Source of the DNA: AWTP1-18 sp036518635
GTDB lineage: Bacteria > Pseudomonadota > Gammaproteobacteria > Burkholderiales > Rhodocyclaceae
NCBI GenBank assembly: GCA_036518635.1
Contig: DATDMT010000075.1
Span: forward strand, 1-35,764
Reading direction: 5' to 3'
DNA: 35,764 nt
The position numbers and the translations under genes are program-made. Under the pieces are notes generated by a model, which was given only the letters and a program-made list of their open reading frames with translations, ran no database searches and was not told the DNA's origin. Position 1 is the first letter of the stretch. Each line of letters opens with the position of its first letter. This document shows, one piece after another, positions 17,150 through 24,122 of this stretch.

Positions 17150-17848
17150 ATGGCCAACCGCTTCCGCATCGCCCCCAGCATTCTTTCCGCAAATTTCGCC
17201 CGCCTCGGCGAAGAGGTGAACAACGTCATCGCCGCCGGCGCCGACTGGATTCACTTCGACGTGATGGACAACCATTACGTGCCCAACCTGACCATCGGCC
17301 CCCTGGTCTGCGAGGCGCTGCGCCCGGTGACCGACGCGGTGATCGACGTGCACCTGATGGTCAAGCCGGTGGACCGCATCATTCCCGACTTCGCCAAGGC
17401 CGGCGCCAACGTCATCACCTTCCATCCGGAAGCCTCCGAGCACATCGACCGCAGCCTCGGCCTGATCCGCGACAGCGGCTGCCAGGCCGGCCTGGTGTTC
17501 AACCCGGCGACGCCCTTGCACTACCTCGACCATGTCCTCGACAAGCTCGACCTGGTGCTGCTGATGAGCGTGAACCCGGGCTTCGGCGGCCAGAAGTTCA
17601 TCCCCGAGACCCTCAACAAGCTGCGCCAGGCCCGCGCCAAGTTGGACGCCTACGAGCAGCAAAGCGGCCGCCACATCCTGCTGGAAATCGACGGTGGGGT
17701 GAAGACCGACAACATCGCCGAGATCGCCCGCGCCGGGGCCGACACCTTCGTCGCCGGCTCTGCCGTGTTCAGCGCCGGCAAGGACAGCGACCCCAACCGC
17801 TACGACTCGGTGATCGCCGCCCTGCGCGCCGAACTGGCGAAGGTCTGA
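17150..17848 (+). CDS. rpe: Ribulose-phosphate 3-epimerase
   Basis: Interconverts ribulose 5-phosphate and xylulose 5-phosphate in the pentose phosphate pathway (and the Calvin cycle where present). The 232-residue TIM barrel has all expected signatures: IAPSILSANFARLGEEV at the N-terminus, metal and catalytic residues His35 and Asp37 in WIHFDVMDN, His68 in VHLMV, MSVNPGFGGQKF, and Asp181 in EIDGGVK. Length is normal. It is followed by gph after 2 bases, so the two are co-transcribed; the rpe-gph-trp order is a recurrent proteobacterial arrangement. Confidence 0.98.
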   Translation: MANRFRIAPSILSANFARLGEEVNNVIAAGADWIHFDVMDNHYVPNLTIGPLVCEALRPVTDAVIDVHLMVKPVDRIIPDFAKAGANVITFHPEASEHIDRSLGLIRDSGCQAGLVFNPATPLHYLDHVLDKLDLVLLMSVNPGFGGQKFIPETLNKLRQARAKLDAYEQQSGRHILLEIDGGVKTDNIAEIARAGADTFVAGSAVFSAGKDSDPNRYDSVIAALRAELAKV

Positions 17849-17850
17849 CG

Positions 17851-18561
17851 ATGCACCACACACTCGGCCTGATCCGTTCGGTCACCCTGGACCTGGACGG
17901 CACCCTGCTCGACACCATTCCCGACCTGGCCGCCGCCGCCAACGCCATGATGCGTGAGCTGGGCCGGGCCGAGTATCCGGTGGAGACCGTTGCCAGCTTC
18001 GTCGGCAAGGGCATCCCCAACCTGGTTGCGCGCTGCCTGCCCGACCTCGACGAAACGGCGCTGAAGGCCGCCCAGGCCATCTTCCGCCGCCATTACGCGG
18101 TGGAGAACGGCCGCCGTTCCAAGCCCTACCCCGGCGTCTTCGAAGGCCTGCAACTGCTGCGCGCCGCCGGCATCCCGCTGGCGGTGATCACCAACAAGGC
18201 GTCCGACTTCACCGGCCCCTTGCTGGCCTCCTCGGGCCTCGCGCCGCTGCTGGAATTCGCCATCTCCGGCGACAGCCTGGCGGAGAAGAAGCCCTCGCCG
18301 CTGCCGGTGCGCCATGCCTGCGCCCGCCTCGGCGTACCGCCGGCGCAGAACCTGCACATCGGCGACTCGGGCAACGACTACCACGCCGCCCGCGACGCCG
18401 GCTGCCCGGTGCTGCTGGTGCCCTACGGCTACAACGAGGGCCAGGATGTCCGCGAGCTGGATCGCAATGCTATAGTTGGCAGCCTCGCGGAAGCGGCCCA
18501 CTTGGTACTAGGGCACGCCCACTATTCGCAGCATCCGGCGCCTCACCGCGCCGCCCACTGA
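17851..18561 (+). CDS. gph: Phosphoglycolate phosphatase (HAD family)
   Basis: Removes phosphate from 2-phosphoglycolate formed by oxygenase side reactions or DNA-repair products. The 236-residue HAD protein shows motif I TLDLDGTLLDT with nucleophile Asp14 and Asp16, motif II VITNKAS, motif III lysine in AEKKPSPLP, and motif IV GDSGNDYHAA. The cap between motifs I and II is helical, as in Gph. ATG 17851 follows the rpe stop by two bases. Other HAD phosphatases look alike, but position after rpe and the family pattern favour Gph. A 177-base leader region separates it from trpE. Confidence 0.93.
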   Translation: MHHTLGLIRSVTLDLDGTLLDTIPDLAAAANAMMRELGRAEYPVETVASFVGKGIPNLVARCLPDLDETALKAAQAIFRRHYAVENGRRSKPYPGVFEGLQLLRAAGIPLAVITNKASDFTGPLLASSGLAPLLEFAISGDSLAEKKPSPLPVRHACARLGVPPAQNLHIGDSGNDYHAARDAGCPVLLVPYGYNEGQDVRELDRNAIVGSLAEAAHLVLGHAHYSQHPAPHRAAH

Positions 18562-18577
18562 ACGAAAAGACCTGAAC

Positions 18578-18649
18578 GTGCTTCACGCAAACCTGCAAAC
18601 GACGAAAAAATTCGCCCTCGGGGCGGAGGCTTGGCCCTGGCGTCCCTGA
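18578..18649 (+). CDS. trpL: Probable trp operon leader peptide (two Trp codons)
   Basis: A 23-codon frame starting GTG at 18578 and ending TGA at 18647-18649, wholly inside the gph-trpE gap. It begins M-L-H-A-N-L and ends A-W-P-W-R-P, so two TGG codons sit five and three codons before the stop. Trp is otherwise the rarest residue, and this placement is the hallmark of ribosome-mediated trp attenuation. The ribosome-binding site is weak (AAAAGA about 8 bases upstream). The evidence is composition and position, not homology. Confidence 0.7.
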   Translation: MLHANLQTTKKFALGAEAWPWRP

Positions 18650-18725
18650 ACGCCTAGCCCTGTGTCCTCACGCCCGCGCGCGGCAGCAGCAGCATCCAGC
18701 GCGCATCGTCCCTGCAGCACTCTTT
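18613..18725 (+). promoter_or_regulatory. Candidate trp attenuator region with alternative RNA pairings
   Basis: Two pairings compete for the same bases: CGCCC (18613-18617) with GGGCG (18621-18625), or GGGCGGAGG (18621-18629) with CCTCACGCCC (18666-18675, one bulged A), which encloses the Trp codons. A small hairpin GGCGT/ACGCC (18639-18643/18650-18654) holds the leader stop codon in its loop. A T-rich CTCTTTT (18719-18725) precedes trpE, but I found no clean GC stem immediately before it, so the terminator step is unproven. Confidence 0.45.
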
Positions 18726-18738
18726 TCGTGGAGCCATC

Positions 18739-20214
18739 ATGACCCCCAACGAATTCCAGCGTCTCGCCGCCGAAGGCTATAACCGCATTCCGGTCACGGT
18801 CGAGACCTTCGTCGATCTCGACACCCCCCTCTCCATCTATCTGAAGCTGGCCGACGCGCCCTACAGCTACCTGCTCGAATCGGTGCAGGGCGGCGAGCGC
18901 TTCGGCCGCTATTCCTTCATCGGCCTGGCAGCCGCCACGCGCCTGGTGGTGCGCGGCCGGCAAGTGCAGGTGATCAGCCGCAACCGGGTCATCGAGCAAC
19001 AGGACGATGCCGACCCGATGGCCTTCATCGCCGACTATCAGGCCCGCTTCAAGGTGCCCGACCGGCCCGGCCTGCCGCGGCTCTACGGCGGCCTGGTGGG
19101 CGCCTTCGGCTACGAGACCATCCGCTACCTGGAGCCGCGCCTGTCCCACGTGCAGAAGCCCGATCCGCTCGGCTGCCCGGACATCATCCTGTTGCTGTCG
19201 GAAGAGATTGCGGTGGTGGACAACCTCTCCGGCAAGCTGACCCTGGTGGTCTATGCCGACCCGACCCAGCCCGACGCCCACGGCCGCGCCAAGGCGCGAC
19301 TGAAGGAACTGGTGGCCAAGCTGCGGCTGCCGGCGACGATTCCCGCCGACACCGTGGCGGCCTCGACGCCAGCGGTCTCCGAATTCGGCGAAGAGCCCTT
19401 CAAGGAAGCGGTGCGCCGCGCCAAGCAATACATCGTGGACGGCGACGTGATGCAGGTGGTGCTGTCGCAACGGATGAGCCGGCCCTTCGCCGCCTCGCCG
19501 CTATCGCTGTACCGCGCCCTGCGCACCCTGAACCCCTCGCCCTACATGTTCTTTTTCAACTTCGGCGACTTCCATGTGGTCGGCGCCTCGCCGGAAATCC
19601 TGGTGCGCCTGGAGGACGACAGCGTCACCCTGCGCCCCATCGCCGGCACCCGCAAGCGCGGCAAGACGCCGGCCGAAGACGCCGCCCTGGCCGAGGAACT
19701 GCTGGCCGATCCGAAGGAATGCGCCGAGCATCTGCAGCTCTTGGACCTGGGCCGCAACGACGTCGGCCGCGTCGCCGCCATCGGCTCGGTAAAGGTCACC
19801 GAGCGCTACGTCATCGAACGCTATTCGCACGTCATGCACATTGTCTCCAATGTCGAAGGCAAGCTGCGCGACGGCGAGAACGCCCTGTCGGTGCTGAAGG
19901 CCACCTTCCCCGCCGGCACCGTCTCCGGCGCGCCCAAGGTGCGGGCGATGGAAATCATCGACGAGCTGGAGCCCACCAAGCGCGGCATCTACGCCGGCGC
20001 CGTCGGCTACCTCGGCTTCAACGGCGACATGGACCTGGCCATCGCAATCCGCACCGCGGTGCTGAAAGACGGCCTGATCCACGTCCAGGCCGGCGCCGGC
20101 ATCGTCGCCGACTCCAACCCCGAATCCGAATGGGAAGAGACCCGCAACAAGGCCCTGGCCGCCCTGCGCGCCGCCGAACTGGCCGAAGCCGGCCTCGACA
20201 CCCGTTTCGAATAA
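18739..20214 (+). CDS. trpE: Anthranilate synthase component I
   Basis: Converts chorismate to anthranilate, using ammonia supplied by TrpG; first committed step of tryptophan synthesis. The 491-residue protein has the full chorismate-binding domain (about 225-485): IAGTRKRGKTPAED, LLDLGRNDVGRVA, FPAGTVSGAPKVRAMEII and QAGAGIVADSNPE. The N-terminal LLES motif at residues 45-48 is the tryptophan feedback site and separates TrpE from PabB. GGAG lies 5 bases before the ATG. It is preceded by the probable leader peptide and followed by trpG after 10 bases. Confidence 0.98.
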   Translation: MTPNEFQRLAAEGYNRIPVTVETFVDLDTPLSIYLKLADAPYSYLLESVQGGERFGRYSFIGLAAATRLVVRGRQVQVISRNRVIEQQDDADPMAFIADYQARFKVPDRPGLPRLYGGLVGAFGYETIRYLEPRLSHVQKPDPLGCPDIILLLSEEIAVVDNLSGKLTLVVYADPTQPDAHGRAKARLKELVAKLRLPATIPADTVAASTPAVSEFGEEPFKEAVRRAKQYIVDGDVMQVVLSQRMSRPFAASPLSLYRALRTLNPSPYMFFFNFGDFHVVGASPEILVRLEDDSVTLRPIAGTRKRGKTPAEDAALAEELLADPKECAEHLQLLDLGRNDVGRVAAIGSVKVTERYVIERYSHVMHIVSNVEGKLRDGENALSVLKATFPAGTVSGAPKVRAMEIIDELEPTKRGIYAGAVGYLGFNGDMDLAIAIRTAVLKDGLIHVQAGAGIVADSNPESEWEETRNKALAALRAAELAEAGLDTRFE

Positions 20215-20224
20215 GGAGATCGCC

Positions 20225-20794
20225 ATGCTGCTGATGATCGACAACTACGACTCCTTCACCTACAACCTGGTGCAGTACTTCGGCGAACTGGGCGAGGACG
20301 TGCGCGTCTTCCGCAATGACGAGATCAGCGTCGAGGAAATTGCCGCCCTGAACCCGGCGCGCATCGTCGTCTCCCCCGGCCCCTGCTCCCCCGCCGAAGC
20401 CGGCATCTCGGTGGCGGCGATCCAGGCCTTCGCCGGCAAATTGCCGCTACTCGGCGTCTGCCTCGGCCATCAAAGCATCGGCGCGGCCTTCGGCGGCGAG
20501 ATCGTCCATGCCAAACAGATGATGCACGGCAAGACCTCGCCGATTCATCACAACGATGTCGGTGTGTTCAAGGGTTTGCCGAACCCGCTGACCTGCACCC
20601 GTTACCACTCCCTGGCAATCCGCCGCGAGACCCTGCCGGACTGCCTGGAAGTGACCGCCTGGACCGACGACGGCGAGATCATGGGCGTGCGCCACAAGGA
20701 ATTCGACGTCGAGGGCGTGCAGTTCCATCCGGAATCCATCCTCACCGAACGGGGCCACGACCTGCTGCGCAACTTCCTCGAGCGTGGGCGATAG
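20225..20794 (+). CDS. trpG: Anthranilate synthase component II (glutamine amidotransferase)
   Basis: Class I glutamine amidotransferase that feeds ammonia to TrpE; in many bacteria the same protein also serves PabB for folate synthesis. 189 residues with the triad in place: Cys79 in LLGVCLGHQSIG, and His168 and Glu170 in VQFHPESIL. The N-terminus MLLMIDNYDSFTYNLVQYF is typical. A strong AAGGAG Shine-Dalgarno overlaps the end of trpE. No fusion to TrpD is present. Confidence 0.97.
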   Translation: MLLMIDNYDSFTYNLVQYFGELGEDVRVFRNDEISVEEIAALNPARIVVSPGPCSPAEAGISVAAIQAFAGKLPLLGVCLGHQSIGAAFGGEIVHAKQMMHGKTSPIHHNDVGVFKGLPNPLTCTRYHSLAIRRETLPDCLEVTAWTDDGEIMGVRHKEFDVEGVQFHPESILTERGHDLLRNFLERGR

Positions 20795-20836
20795 TTTAAA
20801 ATTCAACGATTTGACAATTTCCGGAAAGAGAAAGCC

Positions 20837-21868
20837 ATGATCACCCCGCAGGAGGCGCTCCAACGCACCATCGAGCACCGCGAAATCTTCCACGACGAGA
20901 TGCTGCATTTGATGCGGCTGATCATGAAGGGCGAGGTTTCGCCGGTGATGACGGCGGCGATCCTGACCGGCCTGCGGGTGAAGAAGGAAACCATCGGTGA
21001 GATCAGCGCCGCCGCCCAGGTGATGCGCGAATTCAGCACCAAGGTCGAGGTGCCCCACAACCCCAACTTCGTCGATGTGGTGGGCACCGGCGGCGACGGC
21101 GCCCACACCTTCAACGTCTCCACCACCGTGGCCTTCGTCGCCGCGGCGGCCGGCGCCACCGTCGCCAAGCATGGCGGCCGCAGCGTCAGCTCCAAGTCCG
21201 GCGCCGCCGACGTGCTGGAAGCCCTCGGCGCGGTGGTGGACCTGCAGGCGCCCCAGGTGGCCCGCTGCCTGGAGGAGACGGGCATGGGCTTCATGTACGC
21301 GCCCAACCACCACCCGGCGATGAAGAACGTCGCCCCGGTGCGGCGCGAGATGGGCATCCGCACCCTGTTCAACATCCTCGGCCCGCTGACCAATCCGGCC
21401 AGCGCGCCCAACTCCCTGCTCGGCGTGTTCCACGAAGACCTGGTCGGCATCGTCGTCCGCGTCATGCAGCGCCTCGGCGCCCGGCACGTGATGGTGGTCT
21501 GGGGCAAGGACAACCTGGACGAAATCTCCCTCGGCGCCGCCACCAAGATCGGCGAGCTGGTGGACGGCGAAATCCGCGAATACGAAATCCATCCCGAGGA
21601 CTTCGGCTTCACCATGGCCGCCTGCCGCAACCTGCAAGTGGCCGACGCCGCCGCCTCCAAGGCGATGATGCTCGGCGTGCTGGACAACAGGCCCGGCCCC
21701 GCCCGCGACATCGTCCTGCTCAACGCCGGCGCAGCCCTGTACACCGCCAATGTCGCCGCCAGCATCGGCGCCGGTATCGATCTGGCGCGCCAGACCATCG
21801 CCAGCGGTGCCGCCCGCGCCAAGCTGGAAGCCTTCGTCGCCGCCACCCTGCGCGTCGCCCAGGCCTGA
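20837..21868 (+). CDS. trpD: Anthranilate phosphoribosyltransferase
   Basis: Joins anthranilate to phosphoribosyl pyrophosphate, second step of tryptophan synthesis. 343 residues with the PRPP-binding GTGGDGAHTFNVST near residue 82, KHGGRSVSSKSGAADVLEALG near residue 112 and the anthranilate-site region VAPVRREMGIRTLFNILGPL. Length is normal. GGAAAGAG lies 7-14 bases before ATG. The 42-base trpG-trpD gap is AT-rich and carries a TTGACA (20811-20816) with no -10 at the right spacing, so I see no convincing internal promoter. Confidence 0.98.
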   Translation: MITPQEALQRTIEHREIFHDEMLHLMRLIMKGEVSPVMTAAILTGLRVKKETIGEISAAAQVMREFSTKVEVPHNPNFVDVVGTGGDGAHTFNVSTTVAFVAAAAGATVAKHGGRSVSSKSGAADVLEALGAVVDLQAPQVARCLEETGMGFMYAPNHHPAMKNVAPVRREMGIRTLFNILGPLTNPASAPNSLLGVFHEDLVGIVVRVMQRLGARHVMVVWGKDNLDEISLGAATKIGELVDGEIREYEIHPEDFGFTMAACRNLQVADAAASKAMMLGVLDNRPGPARDIVLLNAGAALYTANVAASIGAGIDLARQTIASGAARAKLEAFVAATLRVAQA

Positions 21869-21872
21869 CGCG

Positions 21873-22661
21873 ATGGCCGACATCCTCGACAAGATCAACG
21901 CCACCAAGCGCGAGGAAGTCGCCGCCGCCCAGGCACAGCGGCCCCTGGCCGAAGTGCAGGCCGCCGCCCGCGCCCAGCCCGCCCCGCGCGACTTCGCCGG
22001 CGCGCTGCGCAGCAAGATCGCCGCCGGCCGCGCCGCGGTGATCGCCGAGATCAAAAAGGCCAGCCCGTCCAAGGGCGTACTGCGCGAAAACTTCCAGCCC
22101 GCCGAAATCGCCAAGAGCTACGAGACCGCCGGCGCCGCCTGCCTCTCGGTACTGACCGACCGCCAGTACTTCCAAGGCGCCGTCGAATACCTGCAGCAAG
22201 CCCGCGCCGCCTGCGCCCTGCCGGTGCTGCGCAAAGACTTTCTGGTGGACCCGTACCAGGTGTGGGAAGCCCGCGCCATGGGCGCCGACTGCATCCTCTT
22301 GATCGTCGCTTCGCTGACCCTGGCGCAGATGCAGGAGATGGAAGCCATCGCCCATGAGTTGGGCATGGCGGTGCTGGTCGAATCCCACAGCGGCGAAGAA
22401 CTCGACCTCGCCCTGCAGCTCAAGACCCCGCTGATCGGCATCAACAACCGCAATCTGCGCACTTTCGAGGTGTCCCTCGACACGACGCTGGGCCAACTCG
22501 CGCGCATCCCCGCCGGCCGCATGGTGATCACCGAATCCGGCATCCTCAAGCCGGAAGACGTGGCGCTGATGCGGAGCAAGGACGTGAACGCCTTCCTGGT
22601 TGGCGAGGCCTTCATGCGGGCCGATGATCCAGGCGCCGAACTGGCGCGCTTGTTCGCCTGA
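21873..22661 (+). CDS. trpC: Indole-3-glycerol phosphate synthase
   Basis: Closes the indole ring from carboxyphenylamino-deoxyribulose phosphate. 262-residue TIM barrel with AEIKKASPSKG (catalytic Lys), RKDFLVDPYQV, VLVESHSGEEL, IGINNRNLRTFEV and ITESGI. ATG 21873 lies 4 bases after the trpD stop; the frame is open further upstream inside trpD, but MADILDKI is the standard start. No fused TrpF. trpF, trpB and trpA are not in the window and must lie elsewhere. The stop codon abuts the toxin gene stop with no bases between. Confidence 0.98.
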   Translation: MADILDKINATKREEVAAAQAQRPLAEVQAAARAQPAPRDFAGALRSKIAAGRAAVIAEIKKASPSKGVLRENFQPAEIAKSYETAGAACLSVLTDRQYFQGAVEYLQQARAACALPVLRKDFLVDPYQVWEARAMGADCILLIVASLTLAQMQEMEAIAHELGMAVLVESHSGEELDLALQLKTPLIGINNRNLRTFEVSLDTTLGQLARIPAGRMVITESGILKPEDVALMRSKDVNAFLVGEAFMRADDPGAELARLFA

Positions 22662-22668
22662 TCAGGCG
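22655..22668. terminator. Palindrome spanning both stop codons of trpC and the toxin gene
   Basis: CGCCTGATCAGGCG is a perfect 14-base palindrome containing TGA of trpC (22659-22661) and TCA, the toxin stop on the other strand (22662-22664). With no loop bases it is a poor hairpin, so a terminator function is only possible; the symmetry may partly result from both proteins ending in similar codons. Confidence 0.3.
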
Positions 22669-22997
22669 CCCAACAGGCGGCGGGCCAACAGGGCTTGCAT
22701 GTCGCGCCGACCATCGGCGATCAGGTAGATATAAACCCGCCGTTCCATCACACGGTAGATCACCCGATAGGGCTTGAACGAGGTCTCGCGGTATTCGCGT
22801 ATACCCAAGGCCAACAACTCGCGGGGATGATTGCCGCGTTCCGGCATAGCGGCAAGGCTATCAATCACCTTCATCAAACGATCCAGCAGGCGCCCCGCAT
22901 TGGCCGGGGAATCGAATTCGGCGACGTAATCGTAGATAGCCTCCAGGTCTTGCTCGGCACCCGCCGTCAGCAAAACCTGGAAACGGCCAGCCGCCAT
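22662..22997 (-). CDS. RelE/ParE family toxin
   Basis: A 111-residue toxin of the RelE/ParE superfamily. Family features are FQVLLTAGAEQDLEAIYDYV at the N-terminus, a helical hairpin ending LAAMPERGNHPREL, and the C-terminal strands FKPYRVIYRVMERRVYIYLIADGRRDMQALLARRL. The arrangement (Arg-Val-Ile-Tyr, then D-G-R-R-D) fits ParE/RelE; whether it acts on gyrase or on mRNA cannot be told. Its ATG overlaps the antitoxin stop by one base (TGATG), so translation is coupled. It is convergent with trpC with zero spacing. Confidence 0.9.
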   Translation of the reverse strand: MAAGRFQVLLTAGAEQDLEAIYDYVAEFDSPANAGRLLDRLMKVIDSLAAMPERGNHPRELLALGIREYRETSFKPYRVIYRVMERRVYIYLIADGRRDMQALLARRLLGA

Positions 22998-23272
22998 CAG
23001 GCTGCAGCCCGCTTCGCCCGCAACCGCGCCACCACCTCGGACGCCGGTTTGACCTTACCCGCCTCGATCTCCTGAGTGCCCAGCGCCAGAATCTTCAGCA
23101 AAGCCAGCGTCTCCTGGGTCTGCTCGAAGGACGCCACATCCTGAATCACCGCCTTGGCCTCCCCGTTCTGGGTAATCACCATCGGCTCGCGCCGCTCGGC
23201 CAACTCCAGCAGCACATCCGCTGCGTTGGCCTTCAGATAGCTGATGGGTTTGACTTGGGATGAGTAGCGCAT
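22997..23272 (-). CDS. Phd/YefM family antitoxin
   Basis: A 91-residue antitoxin. The N-terminus has the Phd/YefM DNA-binding pattern: ISYLKANAADVLLELAERRE, then PMVITQNGEAKAVIQDVASFE. The C-terminal tail (about residues 60-91, Lys/Arg/Glu-rich) should wrap around the toxin. It is upstream of the toxin in the same operon, as usual. Such antitoxins repress their own promoter; an inverted repeat overlapping the -10 (see 23298-23333) is a likely binding site. Confidence 0.92.
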   Translation of the reverse strand: MRYSSQVKPISYLKANAADVLLELAERREPMVITQNGEAKAVIQDVASFEQTQETLALLKILALGTQEIEAGKVKPASEVVARLRAKRAAA

Positions 23273-23297
23273 TGCCGGCTCCGGTCTGGATAGGGAT

Positions 23298-23333
23298 GGA
23301 CTGAATATAGTCCTTTTAACGACCTACTGACAA
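23298..23333 (-). promoter_or_regulatory. Toxin-antitoxin promoter and operator
   Basis: Minus strand: -35 TTGTCA (23333-23328), an 18-base spacer, and -10 TATATT (23309-23304), 31 bases before the antitoxin ATG. The inverted repeat GGACT-N6-AGTCC (23298-23313) covers the -10, a typical place for autorepression by a Phd/YefM antitoxin. Hexamers and repeat are seen directly; autoregulation is inferred. Confidence 0.65.
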
Positions 23334-23372
23334 CCAAGCCGGGAGAGCCGTGGGGCATACCGATAAGCCAAC

Positions 23373-23639
23373 TCAATTTGCCCCCTTATCGATTTGGGAA
23401 CTCAATTTCCACTGACCCCGGTCTGAAACCTCGGCCGCTTGCACGATCCTTTGCTTCCGCAAGCGAGTACATGCCCAGCGCATGTCATATTGCCAAGTGA
23501 AGAAAAGATCGCCGGATGACCTGAGCTCTTGCTCGTGAAACTCCCACAGAAACTTTGCAACCTCGACAATAGTGGCGGTGCCGCCTTTTGAATGCAGAGC
23601 TTCGATAATCCAGTCTTGAAGGTCGAGACGCGATGCCAT
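23373..23639 (-). CDS. Small winged-helix-like protein of unknown function
   Basis: An 88-residue protein starting MASRLDLQDWIIEALHSKGG and containing LFFTWQYDMRWACTRLRKQR, then a short strand pair ending RGQWKLS. The helix-helix-helix-strand order resembles winged-helix DNA-binding modules such as the N-terminal domain of Mrr, and I recall similar short proteins in other proteobacteria; the function is not known. An AGGGAG Shine-Dalgarno lies 6 bases before the ATG, supporting it as a real gene. Its 3' end is flanked by a 7-base inverted repeat (CGATAAG 23361-23367 / CTTATCG 23385-23391) and a 10-base direct repeat (AACTCAATTT at 23370 and 23399). It sits between the toxin-antitoxin operon and the repeat-rich gap, on the same strand. 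Confidence 0.65.
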   Translation of the reverse strand: MASRLDLQDWIIEALHSKGGTATIVEVAKFLWEFHEQELRSSGDLFFTWQYDMRWACTRLRKQRIVQAAEVSDRGQWKLSSQIDKGAN

Positions 23640-23988
23640 AAATACTCCCTGTATTGTTTTTCAGAGGCGAAACTTTTGTGTGGCGGAGATTTGTGTGGCC
23701 GAAGGGCCTGGGTGATTTTATTCTTTCGAGCATACCCACGAAGCATGCCCGCGTCTATGCGGTCGGTGTTCAGCTTCCCCTCTGCCACGCCGAGCGGAGG
23801 AAGTTTCGACGGGGGAAGTCCGGTGGCGTTGTCCGAGCCGTAGGCGAGTTTAGCCACCGGCCCAGCGAAGCTTCTGGAGCGAGGGAAGCCCGCAGGGCCG
23901 GGGCGGCGGGGCGCGCTCCTTTGCCTACTTTCCTCGTCGCGTAACAGGAAAGTAGGTCGCCCGCCGGGGCGAGTCCCGGCACCGGCGG
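23640..23988. repeat. Non-coding, dispersed-repeat-like intergenic segment
   Basis: No convincing gene. The central and right part resembles a type of intergenic sequence I recall from many beta- and gammaproteobacterial genomes. It includes an 11-bp perfect inverted repeat, CCTACTTTCCT (23924-23934) with AGGAAAGTAGG (23946-23956), 11-base loop, followed by a smaller GC-rich one (CGCCC 23958-23962 / GGGCG 23967-23971). Short frames crossing it lack ribosome-binding sites and have biased composition. The copy number in this genome cannot be judged from one window. Confidence 0.55.
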
Positions 23989-24036
23989 TTAATCCAGCAC
24001 GGCGGTTCTGAGAAGCGAATCAACTTCAAAACCTGG

Positions 24037-24056
24037 ATTCCCGCTTTCGCGGGAAT
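24037..24056. repeat. Short palindromic repeat ATTCCCGC-TTTC-GCGGGAAT
   Basis: An 8-bp perfect stem with a 4-base loop, flanked by CTGG and GACGG. This core is a familiar dispersed palindromic repeat in proteobacteria (similar to the Neisseria dRS3-type ATTCCC...GGGAAT core). Only one copy is in the window. Confidence 0.65.
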
Positions 24057-24091
24057 GACGGTGTTGTGGGTGTCCTTCGTATTCCGTCCGC

Positions 24092-24115
24092 ACTTCGACA
24101 AGCTCAGGGCAAACG
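24092..24115. repeat. Dispersed repeat with core CTTCGACAAGCTCAGGGC
   Basis: The core is very close to a widely seen proteobacterial intergenic repeat (CTTCGACAAGCTCAGGGCGAACGG in the usual form; here GGCAAACGG). It lies just before the end of the histidine kinase gene. Recognised from memory; a genome-wide count would settle it. Confidence 0.6.
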
Positions 24116-24122
24116 GAGTTTT

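Noticed and set aside
20811..20816. TTGACA in the trpG-trpD gap as an internal promoter
   Set aside because: At 16-18 bases downstream the sequence is the ribosome-binding site and start codon of trpD; no -10 is possible at the proper place.
20447..22114. A 555-codon minus-strand frame opposite trpG and trpD
   Set aside because: Trp genes on the plus strand are unambiguous; the antisense product has no known features and a Gly/Ala/His-biased composition.
23402..23857. A 151-codon minus-strand frame in the repeat region
   Set aside because: It overlaps the 88-residue gene in another frame and runs through repeat-like intergenic sequence. Frames like this are commonly annotated by mistake.
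23924..23956. CRISPR or insertion-sequence end in the repeat region
   Set aside because: There is only one copy of each inverted repeat, no regular spacing, no transposase remnant and no target duplication that I can see.
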